Source of the DNA: Opisthocomus hoazin
Lineage: Eukaryota; Chordata; Aves; Opisthocomiformes; Opisthocomidae
Reading direction: 5' to 3'
Assembly (NCBI RefSeq): GCF_030867145.1
Contig: NC_134419.1
Span: 72,659,403-72,723,402 of the forward strand
DNA: 64,000 nucleotides
The notes below the pieces were generated by a model. That model saw nothing but the letters and a program-made list of their open reading frames with translations. It had not been told where the DNA came from and did no database searches. The position numbers and the translations under genes are program-made. The stretch's first letter is position 1, and each line of letters opens with the position of its first letter. Positions 35,292 to 46,305 of the stretch are shown here, piece after piece.

Positions 35292-36050
35292 CATAGAATC
35301 ATTGAATCATAGAATGGTTTGGGTTGGAAGGGACCTTAAAGATCTCCTGGTTCCAACCCCACTGCCATGAGCAGGGACATCTTCCACCAGACCAGGGTGT
35401 TCAGAGCTCCATCCAACCTGGCCTTGAACACTGCCAGGGAGGGGGCATCCACAGCTTCTCTGGGCAACCTGTTCCAGCGTTTCACCACCCTCTTGGTGAA
35501 GAATTTCTTCCTAATATCTAATCTAAATCTACCCTCTTTTAGTTTACAGCCATTCCCCCTTGTCCTATCACTACACACCCTTGTGAAAAGTCCCTCTCCA
35601 TCCTTCCTGTAGGCCCCTTCAGGTAGTGGAAGGCTGCTTTAAGCTCACCCTGGAGCCTTCTCTTCTCCAGGCTGAACAGCCTCAAATTCCTCAACCTGTC
35701 CTCATAGGAAAGGAGCTCCAGCCCTCTGGTCATCTTCGTGGCCCTCCTCTGGACCCGCTCCAACACATCCATGTCCTTCTTATGTTTGGGGTTCCAGAGC
35801 TGGACACAGGACTCCAAGTGGGGTCTCACGAGAGCGGACTAAAGGGGCAGAATCACCTCCCTCAACCTGCTGGCCACACTTCTCTTGATGCAACCCAGGA
35901 TCTGATTGGCTTTGTGGGCTGCAAGCGCACATTGCTGGCTCATGTTGAGCTTCTCATTCACCAGTACCCCCAAGTCTTTCTCCTCAGGGCTCAGAACATG
36001 AGTTCCCTTCGTGGGCAGAGGGGTGCAGGGACAGGGGTGCTCCCGTCCTC
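35292..36050 (-). mobile_element. CR1 LINE, 5'-truncated, reverse orientation
   Basis: The 3' end is at 35292 (CATAGAATCATTGAATCATAG, then GGTTTGGGTTGGAAGGGACC). Going right on the minus strand come ORF2 C-terminal pieces in order: RFRLDIRKKFFTKRV with NRLPREAVDAPSL, then the VQRRATKM and [21 protein letters not shown] part, then [21 protein letters not shown]. The frame is broken by a stop near 35842 and by frame changes around 35540-35570. It is a different CR1 subfamily from the copy at 32.8 kb. The right boundary is approximate. Confidence 0.93.
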
Positions 36051-36798
36051 CTCTGTCCTCCGGATGGGGCACATTGATCACAGTCACTGGCACTCAGAGT
36101 ATGGTGAACCTCAGTGTGTCCAGAGACGCTTCTCTGCCTTCAAGGTTTGTTAGTAAAGGAGCGGTAGCCAAGGGCGCTGAAGAGATACCACCTACAGCTG
36201 TGTGGGTTATGGAAGTGTGAATTTATGGGTAAAGTAAGGGGAAATTGTGGTTTGGGTCAAATCACTTTTTATATGAAATAAATACACAAACTAAAGAAAA
36301 ACAGATGTCTGGTGGTCCTGAACCCCATGATCACCGGTGCTGCCCCGGTGCCCAGTGCCACCTGATGCTGCCCAACTGCTCTCCTGCCCTCTGTGAAATG
36401 CCACGCAGAGCTAAGGGCGAGGACTCAGAGCTCCCTTCTGTGCTTTTGGGCTCTGAATGTGGGCTGTGATGCTCCCTCCTTACATTTCCCACTCCTGGGC
36501 AGGCACCCCAACTGCAAGTGCCCCATCACAAATGCTTGCAGCTGCATCAGGCATGTTCAGAAAAAAATACAGATCCTTCCTGTTTGGCTCCAGATTTCAG
36601 GGTTCCCTCTAGAGTCTCTCTGACCTTTTCAACCCAGCTTCTTTCTGCAGTTTTAAAGAACAACTGCTATAACCCTGCAGGCCTTGCAGCCACTGTACTG
36701 TGGATGATTTGATCTAATGACCGATTGGTTTCTTAGAGATGGCTGGTTTTGAATAGTTATTCCTGAACAAGAAAGAAAACATACCATATACTAGAAAA

Positions 36799-37215
36799 CA
36801 TAGAATTATAGAAGAATTTAGGTTGGGAGGGCTCTCTGGAGGTCTCTAGTCCTAACTGCAAAGCTAGATCAGGCTTCTCATGGCCCTATCCAGCTGAATG
36901 TTAGAAGTCTCCGAGGACTGAGATTTTACAGCCTCTCTGGGCCCCTCTTCTGGTCTTTAACCACAGACCTTGCAATTTTTTTTTTCCCCTCTTGTATCTA
37001 ATTGGCTTTTTCCTTGTCATTGCCTCTGCTTCTTTTTCTGTGTAACTCTAAGAAAAATTTGACCCATTTTTTTCTGTAATCCTCTTCAGATGCTTAAAAG
37101 CAGAAATTAGATCACCCTTAAAACTTCTCTCTGCACTAAACCCCTCCAGTTTCTTCAGGGAATCTTCATTTATCGTATGCTCCAACCACCTAAACATCTT
37201 TGCAGACCTCCACAG
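36799..37215 (-). mobile_element. Older, diverged CR1 LINE fragment
   Basis: It starts ATAGAATTATAGAAGAATTTAGGTTGGGAGGG and continues with GGAGGTCTCTAGTCC, then GATTTTACAGCCTCTCTGGGC, then AAAGCAGAAATTAGATCACCC, then CCCCTCCAGTTTCTTCAGGGA. This is the CR1 3' region in reverse with many substitutions and indels. It is clearly older than the neighbouring copies. Confidence 0.8.
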
Positions 37216-40200
37216 GACTCTCCCCAGCTTGGTGATAAGATATTACATCCATCCCAATTTAATGAGCTGTTACAAACAGAGGAATTGTAATTATTTTTTT
37301 TTCCTACATCCTGTTCTAAAAGACTGGTCCATAGTTTGACTGATCCATTTTGGTACATGCATCATGAACAACAGCTGAAGTGACAAGCTGGACAGGAATT
37401 GCTCATAAACAGGTAAAGCACCTGAAGACTAGCTAGAAAATATGAGCAAGAAATTGTATCTGACCCAAAAATACAGCATTTACCACAGCTGTGTACAGAA
37501 GAGATGGATGAGACAGAAATACTTCCAAATATGGTCCAAAAAAATCTCTACAGAGGGTTCTCTCTCTCCAGAGCACAAGCAGTGAGATGTTAGCTCTGAG
37601 GCAGTGTGAAATGTCTCTTTCTCAAGAAATACTTGCTTAGATGGCCAAAAATAAATATGAGCACTTTTAACAAACCATTCTAGTGAAAAGCAAGGATTAT
37701 GGCTCTTCACCTCTTCCTGTGTGTGATATCCAGCAAGGAGCTGGGCTTTGGGAGGGAAGCAGCTGTGGCTTTCTGCAACCCCACACCAGGAGCAGTGGGA
37801 TCAGGGAACGCAGTTCCCACGAGTGCCTGGCTGAGAGGTGACCAATGCCGCAGAGAGTCCAGGCATTGAAATCTCCCAGTTACCTAGTGCCAGCTCCCCT
37901 GGCAATACGGTCTCATTAGACCCAGATGTTGTCTGCAGCAGAAGAGTCTGTGGATCTGTAGCTTTGCAGGACAGCGATTTCGGAAGAGGACTTTAGCAGC
38001 GGTACGGTGTATGCCAGCATGATTTCCTGAAAGCGTAACTGCACATTACTCTGGCCAATGGTACTGAAGCCAATCCATTGGCTTGTTGAGCTCTACAGCA
38101 GTGGTTTTGCTGGCAAAGAGCATGAGGTTTGTTTTGGACACATCTGCCAGCAGTTGTGTCAGCAATATTTTATTTAGGGGACCCTAGCCTGGTAGAGTCT
38201 ACTGAAGCAGCTATGCTGCATTTCCAAGCTTTGCATGCAACTGGGATCTCTGACGTTGAAATGAGATGATGGGCTTCGTGCTTTTGCTGCATGCTGTGCT
38301 CAGCTCTCAGCTCTTTAAGATGTGGTTCATCAGCCAGAGAAGCTGGTCTGCAGGTGTAATGTGATGGGGGTCTGTTCTGGGGCAAGCATTTCAGCCAGCT
38401 GCTAGGGGGGGTCTTTTAACACATTATTCAGTGTCATGACCAGATATTTCTTCTCTCAGGGCCTTCTGAGCATCAGCAGCCTTCAGGAAGGGAAGAGGGT
38501 CAATGCGGGAAGGATCCCTTTGACCTCTCCTGAAAGACACTGTAATCTAGCAAGAACAAACTCAGTTCTGTGTACTACTGAAATTTGGTGCCTACATGGA
38601 TGCCTCCGCAGGCAGAGGTATTCCATAATCTGGAAGAAAGTCCTGGCATATAGAGCAAGAAATCCTGGCAGGCGTGATGTGTTGTAGGATTCAGGAGGCT
38701 GTGCTTCTCCTCGCAGCCAGCACTGCCACACAATTTACTGCATGGGGGCATGCAGTCACCTCCAGTCGTGCCACCTCCCTCCTCTGTGTGTGCAGGACCT
38801 GCAGGGTTCATCGGGAATCCTCATTAAAGCATCTATACAAATGTTTCTCTCAACTGCCCAACCTAACATGTTTCTGATGTCTTTTAGTTTAGATGAAAGA
38901 TAAGTCCCCCACTTCCCAGTCTAGCTATTGCTCTGCCCTCAAGCCCCATCTCTTAGAATACGATGTAATCAGCTGGCTTTGGCTGCCTGGCAGGACTTGA
39001 GCAATAACCCTCCATGAATTTATATTCATCCTGCAGTTGAGTTACTCCACCCATATATCAAAAAATTCCCAAGTGGCCGGTGAGAAAGTCGATGCCATTT
39101 AGATGGCTTCTTGCATGCAGCCCGAGCGTCGGACGGCAGCAGCGAGTGTCGCTGGTGATGGCAGCCTGGGTGCCAGGCAGTCTCGGGAAGGGCCCGCAGT
39201 CCCTGGGTGCTATGTGGTCATCGTGAATCTGCTGGGTTCATTACACACAGGGCCTTTGGCTCAGATGACTCATTCAGAAACGCTACAAGATTTTTCTTTT
39301 TTCTTGAGAAGAGTGGAAGAAAAGACTTCATTCCACACTCAATTTTCATAAGAAATTCCTCAGAAAAAATGGGCAATTTTGCATGCATTGATTTCTAACC
39401 CAAAACATTTTTCAGAAGGCACTTTGATAATGCAGTCTTACCCATCAACCCAGGCAGGGTTGCATCACTGAAGAATTGTGGCTTAAACTAATTAAACATG
39501 TGAAGCTACACTTGACGGGTCTAGGGCTTGAAAGAGTGTTCCTCACTTAGGTGGCAAAATGTTGTTTACTGAATCACTAAAAAGCACTTAAGAGCTACTC
39601 CCATGACTGCTAAAAGCATTTAAAGGCCCAGCGTTACAAAGGGTAAACCAATTAATGGTGTATTAACTGAAATGGATGGGACAGGGTTTGAAAAGTTCAT
39701 GTATGCCTTCTCAGAGCTAAAGGAAATCAGCAGAACTGAAAGAAATTTGAAGACAAGTGTTTACTCGATGATGCCCCAAGGCACATCCATCTGTGAAAGT
39801 ATCTTCCACTTCTTGAATCCATAATGACTAAGGAGTGGTAGGATAACGGAGTTAAACTATTGTAAGAGCACCTCACACAAAAGGGGAGGAGAAATTACTT
39901 AGAGCATCATTAGGAAAAATGGGATGAAAACAAGTGATGGAAAAATTTGCCTGAATTTCAAGAAACTCTGAGCCACTGACATAAATCCATGTCCAGTCCG
40001 ATTGCCAGCGATGGGAAGCAGCAAGAGGTGTCTGACTGTCGGTGTCCTACAGGCTCCTGCCTGTGGTTTACAAAGTGCAGTGGATGACTGAGGGGAGAAA
40101 ATACTGTAAGCAGTGTGCTTTGGGATTAATAGTCCTTAATAACCTCGGAGCTGTCCCAAATACAGGTTTGACCTCAATGTTATCAGTCATATTCGGCCAG

Positions 40201-43200
40201 TACTACAGCCTGCAAAGGACGGCTGCTTATCTGTGTTCTGTTTAACTGAACATGTACGTGACTTTGGAAATCAGATCAGTAGATGTTTTTTCATTAGTAT
40301 TTCGCATGCTGAGAGTTGAGAGGGTCTGTGCCACTCACAGAGACAGTCTTGGACGCATGCTGGTGGATACTTACAGCTAAAAGCTTATTCTTGTATTTGA
40401 GGTTTTAGATTCCCTTCTTTTAAACTGCTTATGTACATATGCTTATGCCACATTAATAATAATAAAGAATAAATGCCATTTTTTTTAAGAGCAAAGTAGA
40501 CTTGTCATCTTGAATCTAAGTTTTTTGCCGGTTCAAATAGTGTAAAATTGCTATGTTGACATGAATCAAGATGCTTAGCATATAATCTCACACGTTCTAA
40601 TGTTAATTAAATTCCATAGAAGCAGTTTTCCGATCTCTCCACAGGGAGCTTGTTTGCCTTAAAATGAAACTACTGGGCTGAGATAGTCTCCACTATACTG
40701 GCATTACGTTCACTACATTAACTCAGTAAAGACTTTGGCATAAGACATGTAGCTGAACCTCAGTAATCCCCTTTGCTTATCTGGAAACCCAGGGCTCCTG
40801 CCCCGTGTCTCATTTGCGGCGGGGTCTTACGCTGGTGACTCATTGCGATATTAACCTTTCCGTTTGTTATAACACCCTGAAGCGTTATCACCGCATTCAA
40901 AGGAGTCACGCAAATAAATGAGCAACGTACACTTTGCTGTGAGGGGACGGTGGCTGGGCTTTGTTTGCAAAGCCTTCCTCACGCTGATTAAGAATTGCTG
41001 CACTGCGTCTGTCAGCGTTTGATTTTACTTCTCCATGGCCCCTTAGAAAGGCGCTGGAGGAGTGTTGTCTGTCCAGAAGCAGCTCCCCTTCCCAGTCCCA
41101 AATGTGTTCTCACTTAGCACACGGTTCAAATAGCAAGATGAGCAGAAGGAGGGAGAAGCGCCTGCCACAGAGCTCTGCTGCATTGGAAACCTGAGCATTG
41201 CAGCAGCCAAACCCTCCACGCACGCGTGTGTCCCTGGCTCCTGTGGGCAATTGCATGCAAAGCCCTGGGAGAGAGAAGACCTTGAGGTTACAAGTTCCCT
41301 AAGAAGGAAGGAGTAATATTTCCCCATTCTAGGTGCATTTGAGGGAGCAGCTGGGCTCCTTCTAGTCTATTTCTGGTTGCTTGGGTTTGTGGAAGGGGTG
41401 AAAGAAGTGGGGCAAGTGAAGTCTTTCTACCCAGGCGATGATTTGGGGGTGGGGGAGAGGGAATGAAGAACAGGCTGGTTAGTTTGTGAGTGAACGAAGG
41501 CTGGCCCTGCTGTTTAGTCACCAGGTGAAAAGGTGCTTTTTGGCTGTGTGACTTCATCCATGCTAAAAAAATAGGAGAATCAGAATATCAAAGCCTTGGC
41601 TGGTCCTGGGGCATGAGAAGAGTGTTTGCTGCTCGTAAATGAAATGATGGGACCACTTGCTTGGCTTTGGTGTGAACAAAGAATGAGAGAAGAAATTCTC
41701 CTATTCAGGGTGAGTCCTGGACATCTTTGAATCCACTTAGCATTATATGCAGTGTCAGTATGCTAGTTCTGAGTGCTCTCAAATACTCCCAGAGGTTACA
41801 AGCTCAACCACTTGACTCAAGCGAAAGCTGAGACTTTTAAAGATGGATACAAAGGAAGCTAAACCTTCCCCTGGGGTATTCGATAGACCCTACGCAGCCA
41901 ATTAGTGCATTTCTCTCTCCATCCCAGCAGTGTGAGGTGTAAAGGGACAGCAGGAAGAACAAGAGTTATCAGAAGAACTCATACTCCAGGGGAATATGAT
42001 TGGGAGGAGAAAAATTATTGCAGAGAGCCTGAAGAGCACGTGTCGCTCATCCGGCAGGATAGATATGCTCTGCACAAATGTGTCTGTTTTGGGGCTAGGC
42101 TTGGGCCAGCACTGTTTCTGGGCCCCACTGTGGGCTGAAACCCGACAGGGACAGGTCTCAAGAGTCTGAAGGACGGGAGGGATAGGGGTAAACACAGTGG
42201 GTGGGAGGCGGAAAGGGTCCTTTGAAAGTGCTCGCGGATACTACTGAAACCTCACTGACACCCCCGTAGCCTTCCTCACCAAGCGGGTTGTCTATGTCTG
42301 GGGATCATATCTGATGTTTACACAGTCTTGAGATTGCTTTCTTAATACAGCTACTGCTGCTACTTCTTCTTTGTTGTTTGGGGTGGGTTTGTTTTCCTCG
42401 GGGTTGATATCACCTTCATCCAGAAACACCCACTTTCTTGGCGAGCTTAGGCGTGTTACTGCATTCTGGAAATACTTTCCAGGGTCATATGCTAGAGCAA
42501 TATATCAAATCCTCCGTGATCCTTATTAACATTCAATCTTGAACTGAATGTTTTTAATTCTCATTGTTGTGAAGTACTGCTGGGCTGAGGTCTTAGTCCT
42601 TTATCAAACAATATTCCCATCGGAATCAATGCCAGACGCAAATAAAAGCAAACAATTTAGTCCATTGCCATTTTCTTTATAAAGCACTTGCCATCCTTCA
42701 AGCCACTTTGGTTTTGTTTGAAACAGGAGACGTCATTACACTATTGAGTATTTGTCAGTACACTACGCTGAATCCAACGATGTTTCAGAGACGAGAGGTA
42801 AATGCAGTAGGTCTTTGACAACATGGTAGATAGCTTGGTGCAGGAAGAGTTTTACTGATTATTAAAAAACATCTCACTGTCAAAACAATGACCTTCTTGG
42901 TTTAATCTTTGTAATCTAAGAAGGTCAGAAAAAGTAAGAATTCTAACATACGTGTATTAGTACTGGAATAATTAAACTTTACAGCTCTAGTCACAAACTT
43001 TCCTTTCAAGCAGCACCTTCAGAACATTCAGATTTGCCCTAATAAAAGGAATGGAAGTTCGGAAAAGTGGAGGTTTGCTGTCCATTAACACAAATAGGAA
43101 AAGTGTATTGCAAAAATCTCTCTCAATACAAGTACCAGTAACTCAATTTGGAATAACTTGTGGTTAGTGGGATTTGCTTTTAAGCGGCTGAATTCAAATA

Positions 43201-43620
43201 TGTAATACAACAATAGCGGGAAATGGTTTAGATTAAGCAAATAATGTAAAAATCATTTCTGGATATATTTTTATTACATTTTCCCATTGTCACATTCTCG
43301 GAGCCTGATATTGCAAATGGCTGAAAAGCTCTTGGGAATTGTTAAATACTTTGCAGTCCTACCACGCATAGGAGGAGAATGAGAAGATTTTAAAGCACTT
43401 TGGAAGAAAGATGTTTATATCTGAGATGTAGATGGAAAAATCTGCAGGAAAAATCGTGCCAGAATTACATTACTGGGCAGTGAAAACATAAATGTGAGTA
43501 CATCTCAGACATAGGGCCCATTTGGCCCAGTTTCACTTTTCCAGCTTCCAACTATTTTCAGTTCAAGGGGTTATTGAACCCTGTATGGTTTGTAGTCAGT
43601 ATTAATGATTGTTCTCCTTA
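37216..43620. other. Intergenic, no gene recognised
   Basis: Unique DNA with no coding exon recognised. The stretch 40600-41030 looks like a candidate conserved element (CATTTGCGGCGGGG, ATTGCGATATTAACC, AACACCCTGAAGCGTTATC, CAAATAAATGAGC). The stretch 42640-42960 is similar in texture. Confidence 0.45.
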
Positions 43621-43684
43621 ACATCTCCCCATCCTCTTCTCTAACATCCTCTTCTCTAACATTCATCTCCTCTTCTCTAACATA
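43621..43684. repeat. Short tandem repeat CTCTTCTCTAACAT
   Basis: Three imperfect units of CATCCTCTTCTCTAA type with 18-24-bp spacing. Confidence 0.7.
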
Positions 43685-43909
43685 CGTAAACCCAGAATCC
43701 TTTCACAAAGGTTTTTTCCAGCTATGTGAGAAACCATCCTGGTTTGTTTGTTTTGAAGCAGGTTTCTACTTGCTTCATTTGGTGGTCCCCAGTTCTGGTC
43801 CCAGAAGAGACGATGAACAGCTGATCTCTCACCTGCTCTCTCCAGACAACCCTTGAGCTCGAAGACTGCTATTATATACAGCCTCACTTATTGTCTTTTT
43901 TCCCCGGCC

Positions 43910-44840
43910 AAAGGCACTACTCATTCATTCCTTGTCTGAAAGCTGTCCATACCTGCAGTCATCCTTGTTGCTGTTTGAAATTTTCCCTGTTTCAATACGT
44001 GCTGTCTGAGAGCAGGGTGCCAGAACTGCATTGACTCCTCCAGGTACGTGCACACCGTTCATTTGTAGAGTAGTGTATAGATGTCCCAAGTTTTAGTCTT
44101 TATTTTTAGCTCATAATTCCCAGCATGTGCTTTGCCTTTTCACCATGATCAGTGGTTGGGCTGATGTGTTTGTGGTACTGCTACGTTGTACTTGCTGCTA
44201 AGTGCTGACAGTCAGCCCAGTGCTCATCACTTTGTATGTGAAGTTAGGATTGTTTATCCCCTTTCACATGTATCTACGTTGCTTTTATCTGCCATTTCAT
44301 TGCTAGGCATCCTCAGGTCCTCCTACAATTCCCATCTGCCCTCAGTCTCACTGCTCTTAATGCCATCAGCAAACATTGCCATCTCCCTGTTTACCCTCTT
44401 TCTAGGTCATTTATGAATGGCAGAGCTCCAGCACAGACCCAGCAAAACTCCATCAGCGATCTCCCTCTGCTTTTTACTCCTGCCCTTTGCTCCTCTCTAT
44501 TAACCATTAATTTCTTCTTGAGAAGACTTTCTCTCTTATGCCACAGGTGTTTAATTTCCTTAAAAACCTTTGGAGAGGAACTTTCTCAAGACTTCTGTAG
44601 AAATTCAGGTAAACTCTATTAATTTATATAACACTGGTATCCACTCTACAAAACTCTCCAAGAGAAGCCAATGTTGTGCTCCCAGCCTGGAGGACCCCAC
44701 TGCCTATAGTCTCTTTGCTCTTCCAGCTGCCCCTTTGACTTCTCTGTGTCCCTTGCTCCTCTGGTAAGGACACCAAATCTAAGTACATTATCTCTAAGTA
44801 CAACCTCAGGAAGTTCTGTTGCTTTTGATTAATTATGAAC
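43910..44840 (-). mobile_element. Ancient CR1/L3-type LINE fragment
   Basis: In reverse orientation it carries a series of words typical of very old amniote CR1/L3 elements: TGCCAGAACTGCATTGACTCC, GCATGTGCTTTGCC, GCCATCAGCAAACATTGCCA, CTCTTATGCCACAGGTG, CCTTTGGAGAGGAACTTTCTCAAG and TCTAAGTACATTATCTC. It is highly diverged and fragmentary. Recognition is by pattern memory. Confidence 0.6.
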
Positions 44841-45900
44841 ATCAGCAGTTTTCAACCCTGGGTCTCAGGTCAATGGGGAAAAAAAAAAAGAGATTGCAAT
44901 ACACAGATTTATAAATGTGTTGTCAAAAAGCAAGACTGAGTCAATGAGGCAGATAACCAGAAAAGTAGCAAACACACAGGCTTATTTTTGTCTTAGCCCT
45001 GAAAACCTCTTTTCTAGAGTAGAGGCTTCAATATTGATAAGCATATAATATCTTGTGATCCAATTTGCTGAGGGTTTGACCCAGAAGAAATCACTGTAAC
45101 CATGTAGGATTTCTTTGCAGTATGCACATGTTGCTTGTATGCAGCTCAGTAGGTCTTGGCTGCACAAAACTGTTTAAATTTTTAATGAAAATCTAGAGAT
45201 GAAATATTTAGCACTTCTTTCTGTAAAGTCCAACTCCCCTTACTACCAGTACTAACATTGTAAAGGGCAGTGATACTGCTCATTGGTCTAAGTGTTTCAC
45301 ACTGATGGATGAAAAGAAAGGTTTTGTATTTAAAATTGGATATAGTTTGCAAAGATCACTACCCTTGAGCTGAATCCTGCAGTTCTTACTTACTAAGGCC
45401 AGTGGGAGTTTCAGTTAATAGGAAGATTTTAATCAAGTGAGAACTGGGCAAAACCTTATTGACTCTTTTTTGAGAAAAATCATTTAAAATTCAAAAGAAC
45501 CCCCCTACAAAGATGACATGGTATATATAGACAGATTCTTTAAGCCATCTGAAACAGAAATTAATTGTTCTACAATCTGCCTACAGGCAACAACAATTAG
45601 TGCCAACCCCTTCTTTTGATTAATTTTAACTTTCCTTATCCATTTCTGGAACAAATCTTTAAAGAAATCCATCCCTTACTGCATCCATTTTCCCTCCTGG
45701 GCATTCGAAATGTTTGTACTGTATCAATGGGAAACTGTAGTTCAGAACACGAAACCTTAAACAGGAGTTGGCTCCAGTGGAAACCCACAGAAGCTGGTGA
45801 TCTGTGTGTATCACAGCCCTGGCTGATCAACAGTAATTCAGGGATAGAGTGGCACATCATCAACTGAGAAATATTTCAAGGCTTGATTAGTTGTGCTCCT
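44841..45900. other. KCNK18 upstream region
   Basis: AT-rich sequence with an old repeat at 45365-45455 and an A run at 44878-44889. No exon was recognised. Confidence 0.5.
45365..45455. repeat. Ancient amniote interspersed repeat
   Basis: It contains GCTGAATCCTGCAGTTCTTAC, GGCCAGTGGGAGTTTCAG and AATCAAGTGAGAACTGGGC. These resemble the old 'cctgcagtcctta ... tgggagttt ... gaactgcaggat' repeat seen across turtles and birds. Confidence 0.4.
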
Positions 45901-45931
45901 TTTCCATTGGGACTGTAGTGCAGTCTTCACT

Positions 45932-46088
45932 TATAAAAGACGTGATCTGAAAGCCTGAGGCGGAACAATCCTTGTGTTCACAGGAGAAGCTTTTCTAGGA
46001 TGCGAAAGCTTTTACATCCTCATCCTTGTTTATAAAAGCTGTGTCTTCTCCGCAAAATTAAAAAAAAAAAAAAAAAGGCAAGCTTAGG
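45932..46088 (+). promoter_or_regulatory. KCNK18: KCNK18 candidate promoter and 5' UTR
   Basis: TATAAAAG-type boxes occur at 45932-45938 and 46031-46037. The first would start transcription near 45962 and give a 5' UTR of about 125 nt. The second would start inside or next to a run of 17 A (46060-46076). There is no CpG island, which fits a tissue-restricted gene. The ATG at 46089 lies in AGGATGG, a good initiation context with A at -3 and G at +4. Use of either box is inferred. Confidence 0.4.
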
Positions 46089-46305
46089 ATGGCATCAACA
46101 TCACAGCCTCTGCGAGGCAAAAGGGCATGTAAAAAAATATTTTGGGCAGTGTTTCCTCACGCCTGCTTCATTCTGTCTCTTGTGATCTACGCTTTTCTTG
46201 GGGCGCTCATGTTTTCCCACATTGAAGGTAATCGGAAGGTCAATTTAAGTGAAGAATATAGAAAATTTCTGCAGAAACTGTGGCACATCTCCAGAAATTT
46301 ATCAG
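46089..46305 (+). CDS. KCNK18: KCNK18 coding exon 1
   Basis: This exon encodes residues 1-72 plus the first base of codon 73: the N-terminus, M1 (FPHACFILSLVIYAFLGAL) and the start of the extracellular cap. The donor is TCAG|GTATGT at 46306-46307. Confidence 0.94.
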
